Source of the DNA: Bacteroidales bacterium
GTDB lineage: Bacteria; Bacteroidota; Bacteroidia; Bacteroidales; UBA932
NCBI GenBank assembly: GCA_015060335.1
Contig: SUYR01000008.1
Span: 1 to 64,000 of the forward strand
DNA: 64,000 nt
Direction: 5' to 3'
A program made the position numbers and the translations under genes. Below the pieces are notes generated by a model, which saw only the letters and a program-made list of their open reading frames with translations, did not search any database and was not told the origin of the DNA. This document shows positions 17,738-31,280 of this stretch, piece after piece (the stretch's first letter is position 1; every line of letters begins with the position of its first letter).

Positions 17738-19693
17738 ATGAAAATTTCTCACAAAATATTTATTACGATGATTTCAGTTGCAGCTACACTGTCGGCATGC
17801 GCTCCGGATACGGGTATTGCTGTTCCGGATGCTCTGTACGAAGAGTGCATATATAACGGCGACCGGACGGATTTTTCTGTCTGGGCACCGGGAGCCGAAG
17901 CCGCCAGACTGAATCTTTATGAGTCAGCATGCTCTGAAACTCCATTCAGGACACTTGATATGAAGGAGTCGAAGGACGGACTCTGGAAAGCAAAGGTGAA
18001 GGATGATATAAAAGGGTCATTCTATACATTTCAGATAAGAAGGGACGGAAAATGGCTTGACCAGACAGCCGGAATTGCTGCAAAGGCAGTGGGAGTGAAC
18101 GGCTGGAGAGGTGCTGTGATAGACTGGGACGAAACGGATCCTGAAGGCTGGGCCGAGGACATAAGCCCTGAAATAAAGCCTTCGGATATCATTGTTTATG
18201 AGCTCCAGCACAGGGATTTCTCTATCCATGCAAACTCGGGCGTGCAGAACAAAGGTAAGTATCTTGCCCTGACTGAACAAGGTACAAAGAATCCTGACGG
18301 CCTTACCACAGGTATTGACCACCTCAAAGAACTCGGAGTTACATATGTGCAGCTGCTTCCTTCGACAGATTTCGCAACTATAGACGAGACCCGTCTGGAG
18401 GATAACCAGTACAACTGGGGATACGAGCCGCTCAACTACAATGCGGTTGAGGGGTCATTCTCAACGGATCCATACAATCCTGTGACACGTATCAGGGAGT
18501 TCAAGCAGATGGTGCAGGCTCTTCATGATGCAGGTATCAGGGTTATCCTCGATGTGGTCTATAATCATACTACAAATGCATCGGTCACCGGTTTCGAGCG
18601 TACGACTCCAGGATATTTCTACCGTATGTGCGAGGACGGCACCTTCTGCAACGGTTCGGGATGCGGCAATGAGACGGCTTCGGAGAGGGAGATGTTCCGC
18701 AAATATATGGTGGAATCTCTTGAGTGGTGGATGAAGGAGTATCATATCGACGGCTTCCGTTTCGACCTCATGGCCATTCATGACATAGAGACGATGAATC
18801 TTATAAGCGAGCGTCTCCATGCCATTGATCCTGATGTGGTCATCTACGGAGAAGGCTGGGCGGCGATGGCTCCGGCTTATCCGGAAGAGCAGATCGCCCT
18901 TAAGGTCAATACACATATGCTGGACAAGGTGGGTGCATTCAGTGACAATATCCGTGATGCCATCAGAGGACCTCTGGGCTGCGAGAATGCCGGATTCATG
19001 GATGGCGTTAAGGGCAATAAGGCGAATATAGAGTTCGGTATTGCAGGTGGCGTGGAACACCCTCAGGTAAGTGTCGAGCCTTGGACAAACAGTCCTCTCC
19101 AGCATGTGAGTTATGTGAGCTGTCATGATGACCATTGTTTGCGTGACCGTCTTGAAACTGCGACAAAGGCCTCTGAGGAGGACCGTCTGAAGATGGTGAA
19201 ACTTGCTCAGACTGCAGTATATACTTCTCAGGGAATCCCGTTCATTTTCAACGGAGAGGAACTCTATCGTCACAAACAGGGAGTCAAGAACAGCTATAAT
19301 CAGCCGGATTCGATAAATGCTGTTGACTGGGCATATAAGACTCAGTATAAGGATCTTACGGACTATTATGCAGCCCTTGCGGCAATCCGTCATGCTCATC
19401 CGGGCTTCTGTCTCGGTGACGCTGATCTTGTGCGTGAAAAGCTGCAGTTCATAGAGGTCGCAGATCCTTGCGTTGTGGCATTCAGAATAAATGCCCTTGA
19501 GGGTATAGACAGCGCCAGGTCACTTACTGTGCTTCTGAACGGATCGAAGAAACCGGTCAAGGTGGAGATACCTCAGGGTGATTATGTACTGCTGGCGCAG
19601 AACGGCAAGGCAGACGCAGAAGGCCTCGGAGCATATTCCGGAGCATATATCTCGGCTCCTGCGACATCCGCTACAATTATTGCTGAGTATTAG
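17738..19693 (+). CDS. pulA: Type I pullulanase, GH13 lipoprotein
   Basis: Pullulanase cleaves alpha-1,6 branch links in pullulan, glycogen or amylopectin fragments. ATG 17738 was chosen over an upstream ATG at 17705 because it gives a clean lipoprotein signal (MKISHKIFITMISVAATLSAC); length 651. A CBM48 domain (DFSVWAPGAEAARLNLYE) precedes the barrel. The type I pullulanase hallmark YNWGYEPLNY is present, with DVVYNH, nucleophile Asp343 (GFRFDLMAIH), acid/base Glu372 (VIYGEGWAA) and Asp464 (SCHDDH). After the lipid Cys come neutral residues (APDTG), which suits a periplasm-facing lipoprotein. The next gene starts 19 bases after its stop. Confidence 0.93.
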   Translation: MKISHKIFITMISVAATLSACAPDTGIAVPDALYEECIYNGDRTDFSVWAPGAEAARLNLYESACSETPFRTLDMKESKDGLWKAKVKDDIKGSFYTFQIRRDGKWLDQTAGIAAKAVGVNGWRGAVIDWDETDPEGWAEDISPEIKPSDIIVYELQHRDFSIHANSGVQNKGKYLALTEQGTKNPDGLTTGIDHLKELGVTYVQLLPSTDFATIDETRLEDNQYNWGYEPLNYNAVEGSFSTDPYNPVTRIREFKQMVQALHDAGIRVILDVVYNHTTNASVTGFERTTPGYFYRMCEDGTFCNGSGCGNETASEREMFRKYMVESLEWWMKEYHIDGFRFDLMAIHDIETMNLISERLHAIDPDVVIYGEGWAAMAPAYPEEQIALKVNTHMLDKVGAFSDNIRDAIRGPLGCENAGFMDGVKGNKANIEFGIAGGVEHPQVSVEPWTNSPLQHVSYVSCHDDHCLRDRLETATKASEEDRLKMVKLAQTAVYTSQGIPFIFNGEELYRHKQGVKNSYNQPDSINAVDWAYKTQYKDLTDYYAALAAIRHAHPGFCLGDADLVREKLQFIEVADPCVVAFRINALEGIDSARSLTVLLNGSKKPVKVEIPQGDYVLLAQNGKADAEGLGAYSGAYISAPATSATIIAEY

Positions 19694-19712
19694 AATGAAA
19701 TTATATAAGGAT

Positions 19713-24997
<5,285 letters not shown>

Positions 24998-25005
24998 CGC
25001 CTTTT

Positions 25006-25113
25006 CCTGGCACCTAACCCGTTGGTTTTTAGCCGTTTGTAGATATGCGATTCCCCTGCGCGGGGGAATCGCATATCTGCTTTTCGTTGATAGTCAGCGC
25101 TTTAGGTGCCAGG
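25006..25113. repeat. Solo 108-bp palindromic REP-like element (copy 2, best preserved)
   Basis: The outer arms are perfect 12-bp inverted repeats: CCTGGCACCTAA (25006-25017) and TTAGGTGCCAGG (25102-25113). The inner stem is a perfect 16-bp pair, AGATATGCGATTCCCC (25041-25056) with its complement at 25063-25078, around TGCGCG. Folded, it forms a long two-part hairpin. It lies between the GH97 stop and the oxidoreductase stop, where it may also terminate both transcripts. Confidence 0.9.
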
Positions 25114-25132
25114 CAAAATCGGGCGCTTTCGT

Positions 25133-25738
25133 TTACTGCTTGGCGAATTCTGTCTCGATTTCATCCAGCCACAGCCACCGCTTCTCGTCTCCGCTCTGCT
25201 TTACCATATTAAGGCTAATCCATCTGATGTCATGTATGCCTATCTTGTTGAAGGTTCCCTTTATGAGTGATCCCTCTATCGAGTTTCCGAACACTTCCTT
25301 GTATATATCCTGAGGTGTGTTCATTGTAGTGATCACAGTGACCTGTCTCAGTTTGGACAGCATGGATATCATCTCGCCGTCTTCCATTTTATAGACTATC
25401 CCGGGAAATATAACCTTATCGATAAATCCTTTCATCATGGCAGGCATTGTCATCCACCATATCGGAAATATCATCACGATATGCTCGGCCCATTGCAACT
25501 TCTTCATATACTTCAATATGATCGGGTCTATGCCTTCGAGACCTTCTTCACCGATCCGTCCTGCCATGACGAATGCTTTCAGGTCTTTCTCCCTCATGAC
25601 AGGGTCGAATCCGTCCTGATCGAGGTGTATGATTCTGCACTCATGGCCTCCGTTCCTGAGTCCATTTTCTACAGCTTCCCTGATTGCGCTGCAGAAACTC
25701 CCTTCGTGCGGATGATTATAAACTATAAGAGTCTTCAT
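25133..25738 (-). CDS. NAD(P)H-dependent flavin oxidoreductase (quinone reductase, flavodoxin fold)
   Basis: A 201-residue cytoplasmic protein of the NAD(P)H dehydrogenase (quinone)/KefF/MdaB flavodoxin-like group. The N-terminus MKTLIVYNHPHEGSFCSAI binds FMN or FAD phosphate, and the central MIFPIWWMTMPAMMKGFIDKV is the conserved flavin-contact segment. It likely carries out two-electron reduction of quinones or nitro compounds. It is convergent with the glucan locus and shares no obvious function with it. The physiological substrate cannot be inferred. Confidence 0.85.
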   Translation of the reverse strand: MKTLIVYNHPHEGSFCSAIREAVENGLRNGGHECRIIHLDQDGFDPVMREKDLKAFVMAGRIGEEGLEGIDPIILKYMKKLQWAEHIVMIFPIWWMTMPAMMKGFIDKVIFPGIVYKMEDGEMISMLSKLRQVTVITTMNTPQDIYKEVFGNSIEGSLIKGTFNKIGIHDIRWISLNMVKQSGDEKRWLWLDEIETEFAKQ

Positions 25739-26116
25739 AATACTGTTTTTTATGGACTTAATACAAGACTCTTACCAAATCCAGGATTCATAACAAAAGA
25801 CATCTTCTATCCTGATCAGACTGCGTTTTCAATATGTGATTTCGAGAAAAAATCGATTTTTTTTCTCAGGCCGCGTTCTCAAAATCGTTCTCTGGAGCTA
25901 CTGTAGCAGCGATTTTACTAATTATCCATTTACAATTTTTTTACGCGGATAATCCTTTTGAACTTTGTATCCGTGACCAGAGACGGCAGCGGCATCTCGG
26001 CTTTCTGTCATCTAATCTGCTCATCCTTAAACACTTACAGATATACGATTCCCCCGCGCGGGGGAATCGCATATCCATAACATTCAGATTATTAACACTT
26101 TAAGCGCCAGAAGTTT
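25739..26116. other. Intergenic region, upstream part A/T-rich, downstream part REP copy 3
   Basis: This 378-base gap has no convincing gene. An A/T-rich inverted repeat (GAGAAAAAAT at 25844 onwards with ATTTTTTTTCTC ending at 25867) may act as a weak terminator. The sequence from 26005 belongs to the mobile unit listed separately. The oxidoreductase promoter must lie at the left end, but no clear box was found. Confidence 0.5.
26005..26111. repeat. REP-like element copy 3 (left flank of RAYT gene)
   Basis: Core palindrome GATATACGATTCCCC (from 26040) and GGGGAATCGCATATC (to 26075), differing by one position, around a GC-rich centre. Ends are as given for the mobile unit. Confidence 0.85.
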
Positions 26117-27049
26117 ATGAGAAACGGAAACAGAAAATTTTTCAGGGAAGAGGTGATGCATGTCTATCAGCGTGCGATCAATGGATTCAATATCTTTTAC
26201 ACATTGGAAGACCGTTTGGTGTTCTATACGATATTTTCAGTCTTCCTCCGACGATTCAATATTACCGCCTTGGCATTATGCCTGATGATTGACCATTTTC
26301 ATGCATTGCTGATATGCGGCTCCAGACAGACTTTTTATAAGTTTGTATCTTCGGTGACCTCACTTTATTCCCGTCTGTTTAACGAATCTGTCTCCAGAAA
26401 AGGAAGACTGTTCGACAAGAGTTTCGGAAGTGCACCGAAGATTGGGGAGAAGCAGGTGAGAAGTGCAATCCCATATCTGTTCAACAATCCGGTTGAAAAG
26501 AATTTATGTTCTGATCCTCAGGCATATCCTTGGAACTTTCTTGCTTATCTGGATTCTGACAACCCATTCTCGGACAGGATATGCAGGGACAAGTGCCGTA
26601 GAAGATTAAGACGTTCTCTCTCGGAGGTTGATTCTACTTTCTCGTCGGACTGCTGGATGAGTTATGCTCAGTTGAAACGTATTTATAAGGGATTGTCTGA
26701 CATGGAGAAGCGACAGCTTACGGATTATATTATAAAGAAATATCTTCCGTTCGATGTGGAAAAATTATGTTCATATTACAAGTCGTTGGATATGATGAAG
26801 ATAGCGATTCGTTCAAATACAGGCAGTGAATATAATATCCGGGAGGAGTACAACCCGTATTCGGATACTGCATACCAGGAGATTGAGAATTATATATCGG
26901 ACAAAGTGACTGCAGATATAAAGGACGTCATTTCGCTGTCTGTTGAGGAAAGGATAACACTTGCCGCGGATATTCTGTCGAATACAAATGCAACTCCAAG
27001 ACAGGTGGCCAAGTATCTCCATCTTGTGCTGAAATCCTCTGGCGCTTAA
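26117..27049 (+). CDS. REP-associated tyrosine transposase (RAYT, Y1/HUH family)
   Basis: A 310-residue protein of the single-strand transposase group related to IS200/IS605 TnpA. The metal-binding HUH motif is His60-Phe-His62 in MIDHFHALLICG, and the likely catalytic Tyr is Tyr120 in AIPYLFNNPVEKNL, the equivalent of the family's Y-x-x-x-N-P-V motif. RAYTs bind and nick REP hairpins and are thought to have spread them. The C-terminal ~100 residues form a helical domain with a VEERITLAADIL and PRQVAKYLHL segment that looks like a helix-turn-helix. The start lies six bases after the inner end of REP copy 3, and the stop codon lies within the inner end of copy 4. Catalytic residues look intact. 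Confidence 0.88.
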   Translation: MRNGNRKFFREEVMHVYQRAINGFNIFYTLEDRLVFYTIFSVFLRRFNITALALCLMIDHFHALLICGSRQTFYKFVSSVTSLYSRLFNESVSRKGRLFDKSFGSAPKIGEKQVRSAIPYLFNNPVEKNLCSDPQAYPWNFLAYLDSDNPFSDRICRDKCRRRLRRSLSEVDSTFSSDCWMSYAQLKRIYKGLSDMEKRQLTDYIIKKYLPFDVEKLCSYYKSLDMMKIAIRSNTGSEYNIREEYNPYSDTAYQEIENYISDKVTADIKDVISLSVEERITLAADILSNTNATPRQVAKYLHLVLKSSGA

Positions 27050-27144
27050 CTGCTTGTACCCGAGCATGTTATGCGAAAACGATTCCCCTGCGCGGGGGAA
27101 TCGCATATCTGTAATCGGCTGAGAGCCAGAGGATTAGGTGACAG
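27038..27144. repeat. REP-like element copy 4 (right flank of RAYT gene)
   Basis: Core CGATTCCCC (27080-27088) pairs with GGGGAATCG; the right side continues as CATATCT but the left side is diverged. It overlaps the last 12 bases of the RAYT coding sequence and ends at ATTAGGTGACAG. Confidence 0.85.
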
Positions 27145-27660
27145 GCTTTAGAGAGGACATGGCGGAAGGTGATGAGATATCTGCCGCAGTTTTCCGGGGC
27201 GGAGAAGGTCTCCCTTAATGAACACACTCCTATACTTAGAGGACGTTACTCCTACAGAGCACCATTCGGATTGCATCTGATGATGAACGGAAGCGCAGTG
27301 TATATAAATTCAAGGAATACGGAAGGCGTTATGGTAAACGAGTCAATCAGTGGTAAACTTTCATTGTCTGCCTTTTATATGTTCCTTGACAGGTTTAAGG
27401 TCGGAGCAATCGGAGGTACTTCCGTGTATTATCTGATAAACAGAAAAACAACGAACTGGGTCAATACGCTGCAGGTTATTGCAGAGGCGGAAATACTCAA
27501 ACGCCGTCTGTATCTTACTCTGTCTGCTCATGACATACTGAATTCCTCAGACTCTTATATGGTATCCTACACTGCTGATCAACTTATCCAGAACTGGATT
27601 CCATCTTATGGGAGATATTTTCTTGTCGGATTTAAGTGGAAATTCAGAAAAGACCGATGA
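27142..27660 (+). pseudogene. 5'-truncated outer-membrane beta-barrel protein remnant
   Basis: The frame opens at 27142, inside the right end of the REP/RAYT unit, and runs to 27660. There is no ATG with a signal peptide; the first possible start is GTG 27169. The ~163 residues alternate hydrophobic and polar as in barrel strands (SISGKLSLSAFYMFLDRF, ILKRRLYLTLSAHDILNSS) and end in RYFLVGFKWKFRKDR, the aromatic C-terminal strand expected for BamA recognition. This is the C-terminal end of an OMP_b-brl_3 or TonB-dependent receptor. The rest is missing, and loss begins exactly at the mobile unit. Confidence 0.75.
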
Positions 27661-27677
27661 GTCTCCGGTGGGGCAGG

Positions 27678-29879
27678 TCAGTTCGCGACTTCGCAGAGGA
27701 ATTTGATGCGGACAAGGCGGACTTCCATCTCGTCGTAGTCGTCTCCGAGGTCTTCCATTGCGGCTTCGAGCGAATCGGACTCGGCCTCCTCCTTGAAGTA
27801 GTCGTAAATCTCGTCAACGATGTCCTCGTCAAGTGTCTGCTCGATGTAGTAGTCAAGGTTGAGTTTCGTGCCGGAGAAGACGATTGTCTCGATCTCGTCG
27901 AGAAGCTCTTCCATGTCAAGCCCCTTTGAGCTTGCAATGTCGTCGAGAGGCATCTTGCGGTCTATGCTCTGGATGATGAAAACCTTGTTGACGGACTTGT
28001 TGACAATGGATTTCATTACGAAATCGTCAGGACGTTCTATGTCGTTCTCTTCCACGTAGCGTGCAATCAGTTCGATGAATTCCTTGCCGAACTTGCGCGC
28101 CTTGCCTTCTCCTACTCCCTGACAGTTCTTCAGCTCGTCATATGTGACAGGATACATTATGGACATGTCATCGAGTGACGGATCTCCGAAGATTACCCAT
28201 GGCTGCAGTCCACGCTTTTTTGCAACGGATTTTCTAAGGTCCTTCAGCATTGCCAGAAGCTGCGTGTCTCCACCGCCACCGCGGGCAGCTGCTGCATTTG
28301 CGGCAATATCATCTTCATCTTCCTCGCCCTCTGCAAACTCCCTGTCTTCTGTAAGCATGAGTGTGTATGGCTTCTCAAAGAATTCCTGGCCTGCCTGGGT
28401 GACAGAAATCAGTCCGTATGATTCTATGTCCTTGTGCAGCAGGTGCATTACAAGTCCCTGATGGATTACTGCACTCCAGAATCGCATTGAGTGCTCCTTG
28501 CCTGCGCCGAACAGCTCGAGCTTGTCGTGCTTGTAAGACTTTATGATGGAGTTCTGCTCGCCGGCGAGTATGTTTGCGAGATGCTCGGTCTTGAAGCGTT
28601 CAGGAAGAATCTGTATCAGTTCGATCACCATAGCCATCTCCTCCCTTCCGTCGAACTGCTTCTTAGGGTGAAGACAGTTGTCGCATGCCCCGCAGTTCTC
28701 CACATGGAAATCTTCTCCGAAATAGTTCAGGAGAAGCTTGCGGCGGCATGAGTTGGATTCTGCATATGCCACGGTCTCCATCAGAAGCTGCTTTCCGATC
28801 TCCTGCTCGGCAATAGGCTTGCCCTGCATGAACTTTTCAAGCTTCTGTATATCCTTATAACTATAGAATGTTATGCACTGACCTTCCTTTCCGTCTCGGC
28901 CGGCGCGTCCGGTCTCCTGATAGTATCCTTCGATGCTCTTAGGAATATCATAATGGATGACAAACCTCACATCTGGCTTGTCAATACCCATTCCGAATGC
29001 GATTGTGGCCACGATGACGTCAATTTCCTCCATCAGGAACTTGTCCTGGTTCTCGGCCCTGGTCTTTGCATCCAGTCCGGCATGGTATGGTGCTGCCTTG
29101 ATGCCGTTGATGTTCAGCAGTTCGGCAAGCTCTTCCACCTTCTTGCGGCTAAGGCAGTATATGATGCCCGACTTTCCCGGATTCTGACGGATGTATTTGA
29201 TTATGTCCCTCTTAGGGTCTGATTTGTCGCGAATTTCGTAATATAGATTCGGACGGTTGAATGAAGACTGGAACACTACAGCATCCGGAATACCCAGATT
29301 CTTAAGGATATCGCTCTGGACCTTAGGGGTGGCGGTGGCTGTAAGTGCAATCACCGGTGCGTTTCCGATTTCATCTATTATGTTGCGGATCCTTCTGTAC
29401 TCCGGTCTGAAATCATGTCCCCATTCCGAGATGCAATGTGCCTCGTCAACTGCATAGAACGAGATCTTGATCTCTTTCAGCATCGCCACATTTTCCGGCT
29501 TGGTAAGCGATTCCGGAGCTACGTACAGCAGCTTGGTCGAGCCTTTCAGCAGGTCATTCCTGACTTCAGTGATCTGCGCCTTGCTCAGAGACGAGTTCAG
29601 GAAATGCGCAATGCCTTCGTTTCCGGCCACGAATCCTCTGATTGCGTCCACCTGATTCTTCATGAGGGCAATCAACGGAGAAATCACGATTGCAGTGCCC
29701 TCCATGACGAGGGCAGGCAGCTGGTAGCAAAGCGACTTCCCACCACCTGTAGGCATGAGCACAAAGGCATTCCCTCCTTCAGTAAGATGGGTTATGATGC
29801 GTTCCTGGTCGGCTTTGAACGAATCGAAACCAAAGAACTCTTTCAGTTTTGCATGCAGAATCGATGAGTCTGTTTTCAT
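27678..29879 (-). CDS. recQ: ATP-dependent DNA helicase RecQ
   Basis: RecQ unwinds DNA 3' to 5' in recombination and replication-fork repair. The frame allows a start at 29930, but ATG 29879 (MKTDSSILHAKLKEFFGFDSF) begins at the conserved helicase N-terminus and gives 733 residues. Motif I is MPTGGGKSLCYQLPAL, motif II DEAH, motif VI QETGRAGRDG. A zinc site follows (CRRKLLLNYFG...CGACDNC), then a winged-helix RQC domain, an HRDC domain (VARYVEENDIE region is nearby) and a C-terminal acidic helical extension of about 110 residues, common in Bacteroidota RecQ. It is convergent with the barrel remnant. Confidence 0.95.
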   Translation of the reverse strand: MKTDSSILHAKLKEFFGFDSFKADQERIITHLTEGGNAFVLMPTGGGKSLCYQLPALVMEGTAIVISPLIALMKNQVDAIRGFVAGNEGIAHFLNSSLSKAQITEVRNDLLKGSTKLLYVAPESLTKPENVAMLKEIKISFYAVDEAHCISEWGHDFRPEYRRIRNIIDEIGNAPVIALTATATPKVQSDILKNLGIPDAVVFQSSFNRPNLYYEIRDKSDPKRDIIKYIRQNPGKSGIIYCLSRKKVEELAELLNINGIKAAPYHAGLDAKTRAENQDKFLMEEIDVIVATIAFGMGIDKPDVRFVIHYDIPKSIEGYYQETGRAGRDGKEGQCITFYSYKDIQKLEKFMQGKPIAEQEIGKQLLMETVAYAESNSCRRKLLLNYFGEDFHVENCGACDNCLHPKKQFDGREEMAMVIELIQILPERFKTEHLANILAGEQNSIIKSYKHDKLELFGAGKEHSMRFWSAVIHQGLVMHLLHKDIESYGLISVTQAGQEFFEKPYTLMLTEDREFAEGEEDEDDIAANAAAARGGGGDTQLLAMLKDLRKSVAKKRGLQPWVIFGDPSLDDMSIMYPVTYDELKNCQGVGEGKARKFGKEFIELIARYVEENDIERPDDFVMKSIVNKSVNKVFIIQSIDRKMPLDDIASSKGLDMEELLDEIETIVFSGTKLNLDYYIEQTLDEDIVDEIYDYFKEEAESDSLEAAMEDLGDDYDEMEVRLVRIKFLCEVAN

Positions 29880-30001
29880 AACCGGAAAAATTTGGTTTAT
29901 AAAGTTAACGGAATTTTTTTGAGAACTCAAATATTTTCCGCAAGAAAATGGTCAAGAAACGCCAGTATAACAATAAAATTATAAGGTATTAAAAAAATCG
30001 T

Positions 30002-30009
30002 TATATTTG
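30002..30009 (+). promoter_or_regulatory. -7 promoter box of the FKBP gene
   Basis: TATATTTG matches TAnnTTTG and is followed by GC, placing the transcript start about 40 bases before ATG 30054. No convincing -33 TTTG. Confidence 0.5.
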
Positions 30010-30053
30010 CAGGTTGTATCGACTATTGTAAAACATTAAATAAAACTAAAACA

Positions 30054-30800
30054 ATGAAAGCAATCAAATTTTTCGCAGCAGCAGCGCTCGTGGCTACACT
30101 TGCGCTTTCATGCAACTCTCAGCCAGACGTAAAGGTTGACGCTGAGCTTCCTACAGCAGCAGAGATCGACACTGTCAGCTACCTTATCGGTGTAAACTTC
30201 GGTTCATTCCTCAAAGGAAACAACTTCGCAGAGGATCTCAAGGAGATCAATATGGCAGAGGTAAAGAAGGGTATGGAAGATTTCCTCAAGGCTGAGGGCA
30301 ATCCATATGATCCTACTTTCGGTGAGCAGTTCAAGGTAAATCTTGACAGAATGGGTGATGTGCTCAACGGATTCATCTCTAAGAAGCAGACTTACAAGTC
30401 AGCTCTCAACCAGGCTAAGGGTGAGGCTTTCCTCGCAAAGAACGCTCTTAAGGAGAACGTTGATACTACTGCAAGCGGTCTTCAGTACACTATCATCTCA
30501 GAGGGAGCTGAGTACAAGGTACAGCCACAGGATACAGTTTGGGTTAACTACAAGGGTACTCTCCTTGATGGTACAGTATTCGACGAGAACGATTCTACTC
30601 AGTTCGTTGCTAACCGCGTGATCAAGGGTTGGACAGAAGGTCTTGGTCTTCTCGGAGAAGGTGGAAAGGCTACTCTTTATATTCCTGCAGAGCTTGCATA
30701 CGGTTCAAGAGGAAACCGCACTATCGAGCCTAACTCTACTCTTATCTTCGATGTAGAGGTTCTTAAGGTCGGCAAGTTCGTACCAAAGGAAGATAAATAA
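30054..30800 (+). CDS. FKBP-type peptidyl-prolyl isomerase lipoprotein
   Basis: A 248-residue lipoprotein (signal ending in ATLALSC, then NSQPD). An N-terminal FKBP_N dimerisation domain (DTVSYLIGVNFGSFLKGN to about residue 130) leads by a long helix to an FKBP domain (QPQDTVWVNYKGTLLDGTVFDEN; IKGWTEGLGLLGEGGKATLYIPAELAYGSRG; STLIFDVEVLKV), the Mip/FkpA layout. It probably assists folding of envelope proteins. It is followed after three bases by the DUF3127 gene, so both are on one mRNA ending at the hairpin at 31217. Confidence 0.93.
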   Translation: MKAIKFFAAAALVATLALSCNSQPDVKVDAELPTAAEIDTVSYLIGVNFGSFLKGNNFAEDLKEINMAEVKKGMEDFLKAEGNPYDPTFGEQFKVNLDRMGDVLNGFISKKQTYKSALNQAKGEAFLAKNALKENVDTTASGLQYTIISEGAEYKVQPQDTVWVNYKGTLLDGTVFDENDSTQFVANRVIKGWTEGLGLLGEGGKATLYIPAELAYGSRGNRTIEPNSTLIFDVEVLKVGKFVPKEDK

Positions 30801-30803
30801 TTA

Positions 30804-31211
30804 ATGGCTTTGGAACTTGAGGGCAGGATTGCCCGCAAACTCAATGTACAGACAGGCACCTCGGCAAGAGGTGCTTGGTCTAAACAGGAGTTTATACTTG
30901 AGTATCAGGAAGGAAATTTCCCTTCACAGATATGTATGAATGTCTGGGGAGAAGACAAGGTCAGGGATCTTGATAAATATCAGGTCGGCGACAAGGTAAA
31001 GGTTTCCTTCAATCTCAGCAGCCGTGAATTCAACGGACGCTGGTACACAGATGTAAGAGCATGGAGAATCGAGCCTGCAGGTCAGGCAGCCCCTCAGCAG
31101 GGATATGACTACGCTCAGTCAGCAGCATCATACGCTGCCCCTACAGGAGCTCCGATGCCTACAATCGATGATCTCCCGGCAGAAAATTCTGACGACGATC
31201 TGCCGTTTTAA
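30804..31211 (+). CDS. DUF3127 protein, OB-fold-like with SSB-type C-terminal tail
   Basis: This 135-residue protein belongs to DUF3127, a Bacteroidota family with a single OB-like beta-barrel (LEGRIARKLNVQTG; WSKQEFILEYQ; YQVGDKVKVSFNLSSREFNGRWYTDVRAWRIE). The C-terminal third is low-complexity (Gln, Ala, Tyr, Ser) and ends in NSDDDLPF. Both the flexible linker and the acidic DDLPF end copy the layout of single-stranded DNA-binding protein, whose DD(I/L)PF tip recruits repair and replication proteins. A nucleic-acid role is therefore inferred; none is shown. It overlaps the FKBP transcription unit and ends just before a strong terminator. Confidence 0.85.
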   Translation: MALELEGRIARKLNVQTGTSARGAWSKQEFILEYQEGNFPSQICMNVWGEDKVRDLDKYQVGDKVKVSFNLSSREFNGRWYTDVRAWRIEPAGQAAPQQGYDYAQSAASYAAPTGAPMPTIDDLPAENSDDDLPF

Positions 31212-31216
31212 TCCTA

Positions 31217-31263
31217 AAAAGAAGCTGTATTCCTAGGAAAAGTCTTAGAATACAGCTTCTTTT
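31217..31263. terminator. Bidirectional terminator
   Basis: A 16-bp perfect stem, AAAAGAAGCTGTATTC (31217-31232) with GAATACAGCTTCTTTT (31248-31263), separates the convergent DUF3127 and kinase genes. Each arm supplies a T-run for one direction. Confidence 0.88.
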
Positions 31264-31280
31264 CTATTCAGCTGGTGCTG

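Larger units (their letters stand above)
26005..27144 (+). mobile_element. RAYT transposition unit: transposase gene between two inverted REP-like copies
   Basis: Outer ends are CTGTCATCTAAT (26005-26016) and ATTAGGTGACAG (27133-27144), complementary at 11 of 12 positions. Inner ends are a perfect 12-bp inverted repeat: TTAAGCGCCAGA (26100-26111) just before the ATG, and TCTGGCGCTTAA (27038-27049), which includes the gene's stop codon. Between outer and inner end on each side lies the same ATTCCCC/GGGGAAT palindrome. The gene is thus framed by two head-to-head copies of the ~107-bp element found solo elsewhere. Confidence 0.8.

Noticed and set aside
18461..19399. 312-codon antisense frame in the pullulanase gene
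   Set aside because: It is the reverse of a strongly coding gene with intact GH13 motifs; no signal, start context or family resemblance. The same holds for the 311-codon frame at 21624-22559.
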